Of a stretch of 64,000 bases of DNA, positions 24,193 to 32,730 are shown in pieces; position 1 is the stretch's first letter, and the number at the start of each line of letters is the position of its first letter. The notes under the pieces are model-generated. The model saw nothing but the letters and a program-made list of their open reading frames with translations. It did no database searches and had not been told where the DNA came from. A program made the position numbers and the translations under genes. This DNA is from Candidatus Fermentibacterota bacterium. GTDB taxonomy: Bacteria > Fermentibacterota > Fermentibacteria > Fermentibacterales > Fermentibacteraceae. The DNA lies in the NCBI GenBank assembly GCA_002748705.1, contig PDSZ01000034.1:11415-75414 (forward strand), in the 5' to 3' direction.

Positions 24193-25407
24193 TTGAGGAA
24201 GGAACCGGCAGCTTTTTTCAGGTTCGCAGGGAAATGGTTCCCATTGCTGGAGAGGCTGTTCTACACCCAGAGTGGCTTTTCCGACGGAGAGCTGTACAGC
24301 CTTGTGTGTCAGCATCTCAGGGATGAAGATCCTTCTCCCGATTATCTTGTAACGCAGCTCTGTGACCTGATGATAATTGATGAGGTTCCCGGGGAAACAG
24401 CCAGGTGGGAGCTTACACATCCGGTTCGCGCACTTCTGCGTTTTCTTCTTCAAGAACAGAGACTCACCTCGGTTGAGGTGCTTCATGGTTATCTCCGGGC
24501 CCTGGAGTCTTTCAGGGAAGAACTGCTTTCCTTCGTCAAGGATGGAGACAGAAACGGTGTGGTTCAGACCCTCTCCGATGTATCCGAAACGGTTGAAAGT
24601 CTTCGTCAGGATTCATCGGATAACTACTCCGCCATACTTGCAGAGTGCATGAGAATGAAATCAGGCGGTGAAAGAAGAAACCCGCTGGAAAAGTTTGAAA
24701 CGGTCAACAGGCTCTGGAACAGGTATCTGATGCCGATGAAGGACCTCATAAGTGTGGACAAGAGCATTGAGGGACAGCTTGACGGCCTGGAAGAGGCCAT
24801 TGCCGCAGGTATCGTCCGTTTTGCACGGCACAGTGAAATGGAGGAAGTCCTCAGAGGAGCCGGGGCCAGGATTCTCAGGATGCGCAGAGAGACAGTAGCC
24901 GACTTCCACAATGCTCTCACGGACATACTTCCGCTGTACAGGTCCATGAAGGCTGACAGCGAATTCGCAAGGGGGGCTTCTACGGCACTTGAGAGGATAG
25001 AGAGAAAAGGGGTTGCCTCCCTGATGCTGGATGAACGGATGCCGGTGTTCGCATGGAGAACTTCAGGGCTTCTTTCGGACACCGATCTCAGATCACTCAT
25101 CTGTGAGCTTATGGGGTATACCCCAGGGCAGAGAGTAAGTGTAAGCGCTCCGGGGAATCTCACCCCGCCTGTGTTCCGGTCGGTTGACGATGTGAGAAGG
25201 GAGCTTCAGGGTTCGCTTCCCGTGGAGGATTTGCTCAGCTGGCTTGAAGAAAACTGCCCCGGGGAGGACCCCTCGAATGTGCTGAGGCTCTACAGTGGAG
25301 TATTCAGGGACCCACCGGGGAAAGTTTTCAGAGGCCGGGAAAAGAGGGAGTACATGATTCGTGGAGTTAGAATGAAGGCGGTTCCTCTGGGGGTGGCGAA
25401 GGAATGA
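24193..25407 (+). CDS. jetA: Wadjet JetA (kleisin-like, MukF-like subunit)
   Basis: 404 aa from TTG 24193 behind AGGAGG with 6 bases of spacing. The N-terminal winged-helix-like part (SDGELYSLVCQHL, WELTHPVRALLRFLL) and the central helical region (ALESFREELLSFVKDGD..., then FETVNRLWNRYLMPMKDLI) resemble the MukF/DUF3375-like kleisin of Wadjet. Identification depends strongly on its being first in a tight four-gene set ending in a MukB-like ATPase and a Toprim protein. In Wadjet, JetA bridges the JetC heads, and the JetABC complex extrudes DNA loops to recognise small circular DNA. It overlaps jetB by 4 bases. Confidence 0.85.
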   Translation: MRKEPAAFFRFAGKWFPLLERLFYTQSGFSDGELYSLVCQHLRDEDPSPDYLVTQLCDLMIIDEVPGETARWELTHPVRALLRFLLQEQRLTSVEVLHGYLRALESFREELLSFVKDGDRNGVVQTLSDVSETVESLRQDSSDNYSAILAECMRMKSGGERRNPLEKFETVNRLWNRYLMPMKDLISVDKSIEGQLDGLEEAIAAGIVRFARHSEMEEVLRGAGARILRMRRETVADFHNALTDILPLYRSMKADSEFARGASTALERIERKGVASLMLDERMPVFAWRTSGLLSDTDLRSLICELMGYTPGQRVSVSAPGNLTPPVFRSVDDVRRELQGSLPVEDLLSWLEENCPGEDPSNVLRLYSGVFRDPPGKVFRGREKREYMIRGVRMKAVPLGVAKE

Positions 25408-25931
25408 GCTGGGAAGAACTTCCACTGAAAAAGGAAACATTTGAAAGACTGCGCACTGGCAGGCATGTGTCCCACACAGACGGAGAGTGCTACCGTGCCC
25501 TCTGCGGGAATGAGGAGGAGTACAGGGAGTTTTTTGCCTCCCTGGGATTTACCCTCACCCGCCACAACAGGGATTTTTTCTACCTCCAGGGCATCAGCGG
25601 AGGCAGCTTCAGCGCAAGGGCAGCGGTTTTCTTCTTCATCCTGGTTGAATCGATATCTGACAACGGTGAAAGCGTTACCGAGGTTCTGTTCGATTCCCCG
25701 ATACCTCTGAACAAGCTTCCCCACTTTGAGAGAGAGCGTTACAGGAAGTACATGGCTGAAACCGGTGTGGAAACAGAGGAGGCCTTCGAGAACCTTCTGA
25801 AAAGGATGCAGCGGCTGGGGTTCATTGAGTTTCAAGGGGATGAGGGCATCATCTTCAGGGATCCCTCGTACAGGTTTCTTGACCTGTGTGCAGAGATTGC
25901 AGCTGAAGAAAAGGACAAAGCCGATGAATGA
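25404..25931 (+). CDS. jetB: Wadjet JetB (MukE-like subunit)
   Basis: 175 aa. Two winged-helix-like halves are suggested by ECYRALCGNEEEYREFFASLGFTLTRHNRDFFYL and TEEAFENLLKRMQRLGFIEF, as in MukE/DUF4194 proteins. ATG at 25404 overlaps the jetA stop by 4 bases, and its own end overlaps jetC by 8, so all three are translationally coupled. JetB binds the kleisin and regulates the JetC ATPase. It was assigned by length, order and domain feel rather than by a single diagnostic motif. Confidence 0.83.
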   Translation: MSWEELPLKKETFERLRTGRHVSHTDGECYRALCGNEEEYREFFASLGFTLTRHNRDFFYLQGISGGSFSARAAVFFFILVESISDNGESVTEVLFDSPIPLNKLPHFERERYRKYMAETGVETEEAFENLLKRMQRLGFIEFQGDEGIIFRDPSYRFLDLCAEIAAEEKDKADE

Positions 25932-28641
25932 GCATTCCGCAAGGCCGGTGAGGCTTGTAATGATAAACGCCGGCAAGTTTGACTATGGCGAGATAGACCT
26001 GAGTCTGCCGGTTCATCTGGTGGGGCAGAACAATGTGGGGAAAACCACTCTTATCTCCACGCTGCAGTTCCTGTACATAGACAATCAGAAGCAGATGCAT
26101 TTCTCCCGGCCCATGGACGAAACCCGGAGATACTACTTCCCCGGAGCTGAAAGCTACATCCTTTTCGAGTGCCTTACCCCGGCTGGTTACATGGTAACAG
26201 GTGCAAGGGGTCTTGGTCCACTGAAGAGGTATGAGTTCGAGCGTTTCTTATACAGGGGCAGCTATGACAGGAATGACTACATCGACTCTGATACCAATGA
26301 AGTGCTTGATTTCCAGAACAGAATAGCTCCGGCCCTCTCTTCACGGGACTATGCTTCCCTTACCCCCTCTGAACTGATGGAAGCTCTTACTAGTGTGGGG
26401 AGGGGCAAAACACCGTTTCTGGGCCTTGTTCCTGTGAAGAACCGAACCGATTACGGCAAATTCAGGAAGATATTCAGGAACCTGCTTCACCTGGCCCATC
26501 TCAGTCAGGAGGAACTGAAGAAGTTCCTCATAGATGTTAACTCCTCGGAGCTGAAGAGAACCGAGATAGATCTCACAACGGACTTTTCAGAGAAACACAG
26601 GCTGGTAAAAAAGAGCGCCTGTACACTGGCCGACCTGAAGGCCAGCGCTGAGAACGCTAATCAGATACTCCAGCTGGATGACAACCGCAGAGGGGTGCAG
26701 AAAGAACTGCCCTGCCTGTACAGCGCTGCATTACATGCGCTTAAGAGGGAAAGAGAAGCGGCCATAAGCGAGATAGAGAGCCATGGAAAAGCCCTGGCAG
26801 AGCTGAAACAGAAGGAAACCGCCCTGAGGGATAACCTGAACAGAAACACCAGAAGGGAAGGGGAGCTTCATGAAAAAGCCGGCGCCCTGAAAAGCAGTCT
26901 GAAAGAGTTCAGGGAACTGAAGAAAATCACAGATGGCTACATGGAAGACCTTGAAGCCGGCGCAATAAACAGCCTCGACCACAGGCTTACACAGGTACAG
27001 GTGGCCTTGAGAGATGCTTCAAGGGCAAACGAGGGAAGAACCCGAGAGAGGCAGCTCAGGGCTGAAGAACGGCTGGAACAGCTTGAGAACCGGATGAAAC
27101 ACATTGGCAGCCTGGCGGTTTTGGCGCTGAAGAACGCTTCACCCCGGACGCTCTCCGTCCTCAGGCTTTTTAACGAAAAAATACTGGAGCTTCCCGAAGG
27201 CCCCGGAGGAATAGAGACAGCTGGCAGAGAAGAACTGATCAATAACCTTGAACAGCTGGGAAGCTGTATCGATGACGAAAAAGAGCTGTTCAGGAAATCC
27301 TTCATTGCAATTGATCTGAAACGGGTTCCAAAGCCCGACCTGAAAAAACTCACCGACCTTGACGCTCTCAGGGAGGAGATAGCAGCCCAGAAGGAACAGA
27401 TCCAGACTGATGGTGAAGTGATTGAGGCCATTCAGAAGAAGAAAAGCCTCGAAAATGAAAGAAAAGCCCTGAAGGAACAGTTAGAGGATAAGAGAAGGCG
27501 AAGGGACAACTGGCTCAGATACTGCGAAACAGAAGTAAAGGCCTGCCAGTGGCAGAATGATCTCGACAAGGTAGAAAGAGATCTTGAGGAAACAGCTGCG
27601 GAAAAGGAGAAGAACAGCAGAGAGCTTGAAGACCTGGAGGAAAAGGGGAGACAGCATCAAAGAATGCGTGACGCAGCTGAAACAACCCTGAATATGCTTA
27701 CAAGGGTAACGGGGGAACTGCCCGGACCTGAGCCAGGTTGGAAACAGGATCCTTTAGTAAGTGAGGGAGACGATGCCCTCATCCTAGTGAATAACTTCAG
27801 GAAAAAGTACGAAGAGAGGAACAGGCTCTCACAGAGAATAGCCGACAGGCTGGCAATACTTGAACGGGCCACCTATGCTGAATACAAAGCAGCAGACGAG
27901 ACAGCAGCTCTTGTAAGGCTGAGGCAGGACATGGACGCCATAGGGGAGAAGGAGGAAGCCCTGAGAAAACTCTGGTCGGGCCTTGCCAGCGATGTGTCCC
28001 AGTCCATGAAGTCTCTCCTCAAAAGCCTGGACACCCTGAGAAGAAGGGTTAACTCCCTGAATAACCGGCTGTCGAAGGTATCCGTCTCAGATCTGAAGCA
28101 GCTGAAGCTTGTTCTCAACGAGAACAGCCGCATAACAGGTCTTGTAAAACAGGGGATGGAAGCCGACACCATGCCCCTCTTCGCAGACAGGGAACAGGTG
28201 GAAAGGTCGCTGGAATCGCTGGGGAAACTGCTTGAAACCGCCGGTGGCAGAATTGAGCTGAAGGACATGTTCAGCCTCAGCTTTGAGATCCTGGACTCCA
28301 CTGGAAGAACCAGAAAGTTCACCCGCCTTGAGAACATCGAATCCAACGGTACCACCATAACCATAAAGGTGCTGGTGAACCTCATGCTACTGAAAGACCT
28401 TCTGCCCGAGAACAGGGCAAGGATCCCTTTTTACCTCGACGAAGCCTCCAGCCTTGACAGAGACAACCTGGCCTCGGTGGTGGACATGGCATTTGAAATG
28501 GGGTTCCCCGCCATCCTTGCAAGCCCTGACCCCATGGATGTTGCCTCCAGGATCTACTTCATGAAAGACACCGGGGGCAGGGTTTACCTCGACCCCGATC
28601 TCTCATGCATTGAAGTTGAAAGGCATCGGCAGAATGTCTGA
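25924..28641 (+). CDS. jetC: Wadjet JetC (SMC/MukB-like ATPase)
   Basis: 905 aa from ATG 25924, chosen for AAGGA 8 bases upstream; the frame is open about 100 bases further but lies inside jetB. Walker A GQNNVGKTT is at residues 34-42. A long heptad-rich coiled-coil region (about 260-720) is split by a hinge-like segment. At the C-terminus SNGTTITIKVLVNLMLL acts as the signature region, and Walker B is at about 835 (RIPFYLDEASSLD, with the catalytic Glu). This is the motor of a bacterial condensin dedicated to defence. It overlaps jetB by 8 bases and jetD by 8. Confidence 0.93.
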   Translation: MNEHSARPVRLVMINAGKFDYGEIDLSLPVHLVGQNNVGKTTLISTLQFLYIDNQKQMHFSRPMDETRRYYFPGAESYILFECLTPAGYMVTGARGLGPLKRYEFERFLYRGSYDRNDYIDSDTNEVLDFQNRIAPALSSRDYASLTPSELMEALTSVGRGKTPFLGLVPVKNRTDYGKFRKIFRNLLHLAHLSQEELKKFLIDVNSSELKRTEIDLTTDFSEKHRLVKKSACTLADLKASAENANQILQLDDNRRGVQKELPCLYSAALHALKREREAAISEIESHGKALAELKQKETALRDNLNRNTRREGELHEKAGALKSSLKEFRELKKITDGYMEDLEAGAINSLDHRLTQVQVALRDASRANEGRTRERQLRAEERLEQLENRMKHIGSLAVLALKNASPRTLSVLRLFNEKILELPEGPGGIETAGREELINNLEQLGSCIDDEKELFRKSFIAIDLKRVPKPDLKKLTDLDALREEIAAQKEQIQTDGEVIEAIQKKKSLENERKALKEQLEDKRRRRDNWLRYCETEVKACQWQNDLDKVERDLEETAAEKEKNSRELEDLEEKGRQHQRMRDAAETTLNMLTRVTGELPGPEPGWKQDPLVSEGDDALILVNNFRKKYEERNRLSQRIADRLAILERATYAEYKAADETAALVRLRQDMDAIGEKEEALRKLWSGLASDVSQSMKSLLKSLDTLRRRVNSLNNRLSKVSVSDLKQLKLVLNENSRITGLVKQGMEADTMPLFADREQVERSLESLGKLLETAGGRIELKDMFSLSFEILDSTGRTRKFTRLENIESNGTTITIKVLVNLMLLKDLLPENRARIPFYLDEASSLDRDNLASVVDMAFEMGFPAILASPDPMDVASRIYFMKDTGGRVYLDPDLSCIEVERHRQNV

Positions 28642-29506
28642 AGCAGGTAAGGATCCATTCGCCGCATTGCTGGGAAAACTCCGAGACAACAAAACCATAC
28701 CGGCAAGCGCAGTTTCCAGAGCGTCAGAGGAAAAGCTCAAACCCCTCTTCCAGTCAGAAGTGCTCACGAAGATACCCCGGGGAAGGGGAACAGCCATTAT
28801 TGTGAGCAAGCCGGAATACCTGCAGCAGTTCATTAATAAACACTTCCCGGAAGGCATTGAGAGCACAGCCAGAAGTGATATGACCAGAAGTGAGAGCACC
28901 TGCACCTTCAGGAACTCCAAAAAACGCTCAAGAAGAACCGCTATGCCGGTCTTCATCAGGGGCTTCGGGGAATCAACCCTGCTGTACCGGAACACAGGCC
29001 ACACCCTCAACACTGCAAGGCAGACCGAACTCTTCAGTGTCACATCCATCATGCTCAAAGAGGATGAACCATTACCGGAATACGCTGGAAGAATCGCAAC
29101 GGTTGAGAACCTGGAGGTCTTCACCGCTTTCCATCATCTGAAGCCGCAAAACACAATCGCCGTCTACACCGGTGGCAGGATCCACAGGCTGCTCCTCCAC
29201 TGGCTCTCGTCACCGGAGACATCAAAGGCAGGAATTGTCCATTACGGCGATTACGACCCGGCAGGTCTTGGAGAATACCTCAGGATCAAAAGAGCAAGGG
29301 AAGGTAATACAGAGCTTTTTATACCCCCTGACCTGAACGCCCTTGTGAGGAAGTACGGCAGTGAGATTCTCCTGGAAAAAAGCGCCCATTTGATTCCCAG
29401 GCTTAGCGCAACAGGCGACAAAGCGGTGAAGAGCGTTCTTGAAATACTCCTCAGGAACAACCGTGCCCTTGAGCAGGAAGTGCTTGTAAGCTTGAAGGAA
29501 TCATGA
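28634..29506 (+). CDS. jetD: Wadjet JetD (Toprim nuclease, topo VI A-like)
   Basis: 290 aa from ATG 28634; TTG 28610 in the same frame is an alternative. The C-terminal Toprim (DUF2220-type) domain has the metal-binding Glu in TVENLEVFTAF (about residue 157) and the Asp pair in HYGDYDPAGLGEYLRI (about 202-206). The N-terminal part is a shortened winged-helix-type region. JetD cleaves the circular DNA captured by JetABC. At about 290 aa it is shorter than JetD proteins of the well-studied type I systems (near 380 aa), so the subtype may differ; I do not assign one. Both Toprim motifs are intact. Confidence 0.9.
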   Translation: MSEAGKDPFAALLGKLRDNKTIPASAVSRASEEKLKPLFQSEVLTKIPRGRGTAIIVSKPEYLQQFINKHFPEGIESTARSDMTRSESTCTFRNSKKRSRRTAMPVFIRGFGESTLLYRNTGHTLNTARQTELFSVTSIMLKEDEPLPEYAGRIATVENLEVFTAFHHLKPQNTIAVYTGGRIHRLLLHWLSSPETSKAGIVHYGDYDPAGLGEYLRIKRAREGNTELFIPPDLNALVRKYGSEILLEKSAHLIPRLSATGDKAVKSVLEILLRNNRALEQEVLVSLKES

Positions 29507-29537
29507 CTTGCATATTGATTGAGACACAGAAAGAATA

Positions 29538-29690
29538 ATGGAAGCTGTAGATGTACTGAAGAGTCAGATGTATGAGTCTTCTGTTAATCCAACACAGGCC
29601 GCCGATGAGGCCTGCAGCAGAATAGACGAGTTCAAGCCCTGTCTACTTGAGGCTGTGGAGTCAGCCCGGATTTCTCACCAGAATAGTTGA
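29538..29690 (+). pseudogene. decayed paralog A of a small helical protein (DUF1186-like?)
   Basis: 50 codons from ATG 29538: VDVLKSQMYESSVNPTQAADE, then SRIDEFKPCLLEAVESA. It aligns well with the ORF at 30935-31111 (VDTLDILKAL... AAEEAFGRIEEFRGIMLEAVEYA). After the stop at 29688-29690 related sequence seems to continue in another frame (QLYLNVPFIPANPDH against LHLNALFILAMARVP). The pattern IL..L......A..A..RI.EF...LLEAVE followed by LH.NALFILA resembles the start of DUF1186-type proteins, weakly. From about 29880 to 30267 I see no gene. Confidence 0.4.
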
Positions 29691-30267
29691 AAAGGTCGAA
29701 AGAGGTGCTCAAAAGTGAATCTCAGCTGTACCTGAATGTACCGTTCATTCCAGCCAACCCAGACCATAGACTAAATGTGAAGCATCAGACGCTGATGTCT
29801 TCCCATACATTACGAGTACTTTCTCTACAAGATCGCTCAGCTCAGAAGCTTTTGGTACAGTGTCTGAAAAAATGAACAGGCAGAACTTCATGTAAGGTTT
29901 TCACTGAGATTGAAAGACATATCTTTAATAGGTGAAACCTTTTATCGCTCTTCCAATTGCGATCCTCAAAACCTGTTCCGGTGTTATGATGCTGCCACCA
30001 CCGGTACCTGAACAGAAAGGAAGAGCATTGACAATCCCTTCTGCAGGATCCGAACTGTCAGAGAGTGTTCTGCCGGGGTTTCGGAAAAGTTTCACCAGGT
30101 TTTGAAACCCGGAAGGTCATCGGCAACTTGATCAAGGCTTATCTTATTACTGTCTCTTTGATGAGGGAATAGCAAAAGCGACTAGTTATCAGAGGGTGGA
30201 GAAATAAAATATCTGGTTTAGCGCATTGAGTAAACTGATTCATCACCCTGCAAATGCCTCTTTCTGA

Positions 30268-30609
30268 TCATATACCCCCTATGATTTCATTCAGACCAGC
30301 TACAGTCTGTTCCAGGTTTTCCGGAGATATCCTCGTAATTCGCTCACCTATGCGCTTAACCGAAAGGGTTCTGATCTGGCTTATCTTCACCCACGACCTC
30401 TTGGGCAGATTCTCATTCTCAAGGCTCATAGTTAATGGGAAACCTGCTCTGGGTTCCCGGCTGGTTATCGCTACAGCTATAACAGTGCCGGACCTGTCGT
30501 TAAAAACATCTCTGCTGAGTACCAGAACAGGCCTTCGTCCGGATTGCTCATGCCCGACCACAGGGTTCAGGTCTGCCCATACCACATCTCCTCTCAGTAT
30601 TCCGGCCAT
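30268..30609 (-). CDS. mazF: MazF/PemK-family mRNA interferase toxin
   Basis: 113 aa. Starts MAGILRGDVVWADLNPVVGHEQSGRRPVLVLSRD, the canonical RGDVVWxDLxPxxGxEQxGRRPVLVLS signature, and continues with VIAVAITSREP and LPKRSWVKISQIRTLSVKRI. These toxins cleave RNA at short motifs. The gene overlaps its antitoxin gene by 16 bases, with the antitoxin upstream, as usual for mazEF/pemIK. It appears intact. Confidence 0.95.
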   Translation of the reverse strand: MAGILRGDVVWADLNPVVGHEQSGRRPVLVLSRDVFNDRSGTVIAVAITSREPRAGFPLTMSLENENLPKRSWVKISQIRTLSVKRIGERITRISPENLEQTVAGLNEIIGGI

Positions 30610-30836
30610 GATCCAAGCTCACTGCTCATTCCCTCTTCAGCAAAAGCAGCTTCCTCTTCAGGAATCATTCTTGCACACTCCCTGGCCAAACGGGTGGAAT
30701 CTGCCCGGTCAAGCAGGTCCTGCACTGCTTTTTGAATGGCTCCACTCCTGCTTGGATATCGGGCTTCAGTCACAAGCTCGTCAAGCCTTCTCAGCATGGT
30801 CTCACTGATACTGATAGCTATCTTTGCAGTGCCCAT
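30594..30836 (-). CDS. ribbon-helix-helix antitoxin of the MazF-type toxin
   Basis: 80 aa. N-terminal RHH fold: TAKIAISISETMLRRLDELVTEARYPSRSGAIQKAVQDLL; acidic C-terminal tail (IPEEEAAFAEEGMSSELG) that would bind the toxin. GGAGGTG lies 5 bases upstream of the ATG on the minus strand. Being RHH rather than AbrB-type, it resembles the CopG-like antitoxins of Mycobacterium- and cyanobacterial-type MazF pairs. It likely represses its own operon. Confidence 0.9.
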   Translation of the reverse strand: MGTAKIAISISETMLRRLDELVTEARYPSRSGAIQKAVQDLLDRADSTRLARECARMIPEEEAAFAEEGMSSELGSWPEY

Positions 30837-30934
30837 GTTTCACCTCCGATATTACCATTGGTCATACTGCTTTTCTTGTCAAGGTACAGCGAATATTGAA
30901 CAGTGTAATCTTTCCAATACCACTGGAGGCAATA

Positions 30935-31111
30935 GTGGATACCCTTGACATACTTAAAGCTCTGACAAACCAGACCGGTACGAACCACATTCTCGCTGCA
31001 GAGGAAGCGTTCGGCAGAATAGAGGAGTTCAGGGGTATTATGCTTGAAGCGGTTGAATATGCCGCTTCGAACTCTGCGAAGGTATTGAAGACCGATTCAA
31101 TCTGCACCTGA
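30935..31111 (+). pseudogene. decayed paralog B of a small helical protein (DUF1186-like?)
   Basis: 58 codons from GTG 30935 behind GGAGG with 5 bases of spacing: VDTLDILKALTNQTG, then AAEEAFGRIEEFRGIMLEA VEYAASN. After that the frame departs, while the continuation LHLNALFILAMARVPSPV is found one frame over at about 31105-31160, and a later in-frame tail (TMAARFKELNEQGEGEKG, stop near 31245) may be its C-terminus. It is the paralog of 29538-29690; the MazF pair lies between the two. Confidence 0.4.
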
Positions 31112-31245
31112 ACGCTCTGTTCATACTGGCAATGGCCAGGGTGCCCAGTCCGGTGAACCATCAAGAAACTCACCTGCCACAACCCCACCATGGCAGCAAG
31201 GTTCAAAGAGCTGAATGAGCAGGGGGAGGGTGAAAAAGGGTAATC

Positions 31246-31590
31246 CCAGTCAGAGACAGATTATCTCTGCCTCCTTCAGTTCGCTGCGGAAGAAAAAGTG
31301 TATCGATTTACAGGATATGCCCTTAACTGGGAATGGGTATGACCGGTCTGCTTTCGCAGTAGGATTCACCTGTAACCGGTAAGAACGCAGAAACCTGCAA
31401 TCACCCTGGCAAATCAGCGAAATGTGAGTGAATGTCATAAGGCATTCTGAAAATTCATCTTTATACAGATCCAACAGGATGCCCCAATGGAAGGAAGTCC
31501 GCACTGCTGCCAGACAGCATTCTGCATTACCAGATATGAACGGTGTTCTTTCCCATGCTGAACCCATTCCGTTCCCGGGAGTTCAGCTGG
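31246..31590. other. gene-free stretch upstream of the RHH/VapC pair
   Basis: About 345 bases between the second decayed paralog and the operator of the next toxin-antitoxin operon. The open frames on either strand have no recognisable protein features, and I see no RNA gene. Confidence 0.4.
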
Positions 31591-31623
31591 TTTGTTTCCA
31601 GAAACAAACATGTTATATAACAT
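31591..31623 (+). promoter_or_regulatory. double palindrome, probable operator of the RHH/VapC operon
   Basis: TTTGTTTC-CA-GAAACAAA (31591-31608, 8-bp arms) is followed at once by the perfect 14-base palindrome ATGTTATATAACAT (31610-31623), which may include a -10-like TATAA. It ends 18 bases before the antitoxin ATG (31642), with AAAGGAGGGG between. RHH antitoxins bind such tandem palindromes to autoregulate. Confidence 0.6.
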
Positions 31624-31641
31624 ATGTGAAAGGAGGGGAAG

Positions 31642-31872
31642 ATGCCCCAGCTGTCAATTTATCTCGATGAAGAGACCGCAGCGCTTCTTGAAAAGGCGGT
31701 TTCACTCAGTGGAACAAGCGTTTCAAAGTGGGTGAGGAAACAGATTCAGAGATCGCTGAGGGAAGACTGGCCGGAGGGATACTTTCAGCTTTTCGGTTCG
31801 GTAGACGATGCTTCCTTTTCAGAACCGGAAGAGCCATATCAGGTAAACGCAGCACCGCGGGCTGAGTTCTGA
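31642..31872 (+). CDS. ribbon-helix-helix antitoxin of the VapC toxin
   Basis: 76 aa: QLSIYLDEETAALLEKAVSLSGTSVSKWVRKQIQRSL is a standard RHH DNA-binding fold with the YLDEET strand, followed by an acidic tail (GSVDDASFSEPEEPYQ) for toxin binding. A strong AGGAGG site precedes the ATG. Its stop overlaps the toxin ATG by one base (TGATG). Two palindromes upstream are its probable operator. Confidence 0.9.
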   Translation: MPQLSIYLDEETAALLEKAVSLSGTSVSKWVRKQIQRSLREDWPEGYFQLFGSVDDASFSEPEEPYQVNAAPRAEF

Positions 31873-32273
31873 TGTGGTTCCTCGACACGAGCATTTGTAT
31901 CTATTTCCTTAAGGGCGAATACCCGGGCATAGCGGAACACATTTCCAGCAGGAATCCATCAGACATTAAGATTCCGGCCATCGTTGAAGCTGAGCTGAGA
32001 TTCTGTGTTGAGAACAGCAAGCGGAAAGAGAAGAATCAAATCAAGTTAAGCCAGTTCCTTTCCCCTTATCAAATCATACCCTTCGACTCCAGAGCATCCT
32101 TATTCTATGCATCTCTACGGCTTCAGCTCCAGACAGAAGGCGCTTCCATCGGCGCGAACGACATGCTTATTGCAGCAACTGTTCTGGCAATGGATGGCAC
32201 ACTTGTTACCGCTAATGTTAAGGAATTCAGCAGAGTAAAGGGGCTTAAGCTTGAGAAATGGGCAACAGGCTGA
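31872..32273 (+). CDS. vapC: VapC-type PIN-domain ribonuclease toxin
   Basis: 133 aa. PIN acidic residues: Asp in MWFLDTSICIYFLKG, Glu in IVEAELRFCVENS, Asp in IGANDMLIAATVLAMDGTLVTANVKEFSRVKGL, which also contains the fourth-position region TxNxxxFxRV. VapC toxins cut tRNA or rRNA in a Mg2+-dependent manner. It forms a textbook pair with the RHH antitoxin and marks the right edge of the defence island. Confidence 0.95.
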   Translation: MWFLDTSICIYFLKGEYPGIAEHISSRNPSDIKIPAIVEAELRFCVENSKRKEKNQIKLSQFLSPYQIIPFDSRASLFYASLRLQLQTEGASIGANDMLIAATVLAMDGTLVTANVKEFSRVKGLKLEKWATG

Positions 32274-32730
32274 CCTGGAGTGAGTCAACGGCCCTTAGAC
32301 CAACCCGCCACTATATGCACAGGAACTCCATTATTCGAAAGAGGCTTTCAGCGTAAGCGCTCTGATACGCTGGTCGAGTGAAGACACAGCTGGAAAACAA
32401 AGGGCCGGAAATGCCAACCCTTAAACTACCAGAACTCTTCAGATGTTTACCGGAATGTCCGTATCTGATGGAACATTTGCGATTGCACCGGAAAGTTTGA
32501 TGCCAACTTCTGCGTCAGCAGATTTCCGAGTCCAGGTTATACCACTGACTCCAACTCTGACAGAGAGCTTCTTACAGTTGATACCAACGCTGCAGAGGCT
32601 GGAAGCAATGACCTTTGGTACTCTGAAAGCTCTGTTCAGATAGACAGCAGGTCTATTTGTATTTTCAGTAGAGATCCCGAACAAAGAGTGGGCTGAGACA
32701 GGGTGAGTAGATTCCCTGATCAGTTCCTCG
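32274..32730. other. gene-free region after the VapC pair
   Basis: 457 bases with no supportable gene. Open frames of 60-80 codons exist on both strands (around 32440-32680) but their products look random and lack ribosome binding sites. No tRNA, strong hairpin or repeat was noticed. Confidence 0.4.

Noticed and set aside
24193..29506. Housekeeping MukBEF/MksBEF condensin instead of Wadjet
   Set aside because: The fourth gene carries Toprim motifs (Glu in ENLEVF and GDYDPAG) and the locus lies in a toxin/IS island, which fits JetABCD.
31250..31567. 105-codon minus-strand ORF upstream of the RHH/VapC operon
   Set aside because: Composition looks random, it has no ribosome binding site and it sits in the non-coding lead-in to the operator.
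32439..32684. Overlapping 66- and 81-codon ORFs after the VapC gene
   Set aside because: No ribosome binding site, no family features, and they overlap on opposite strands.
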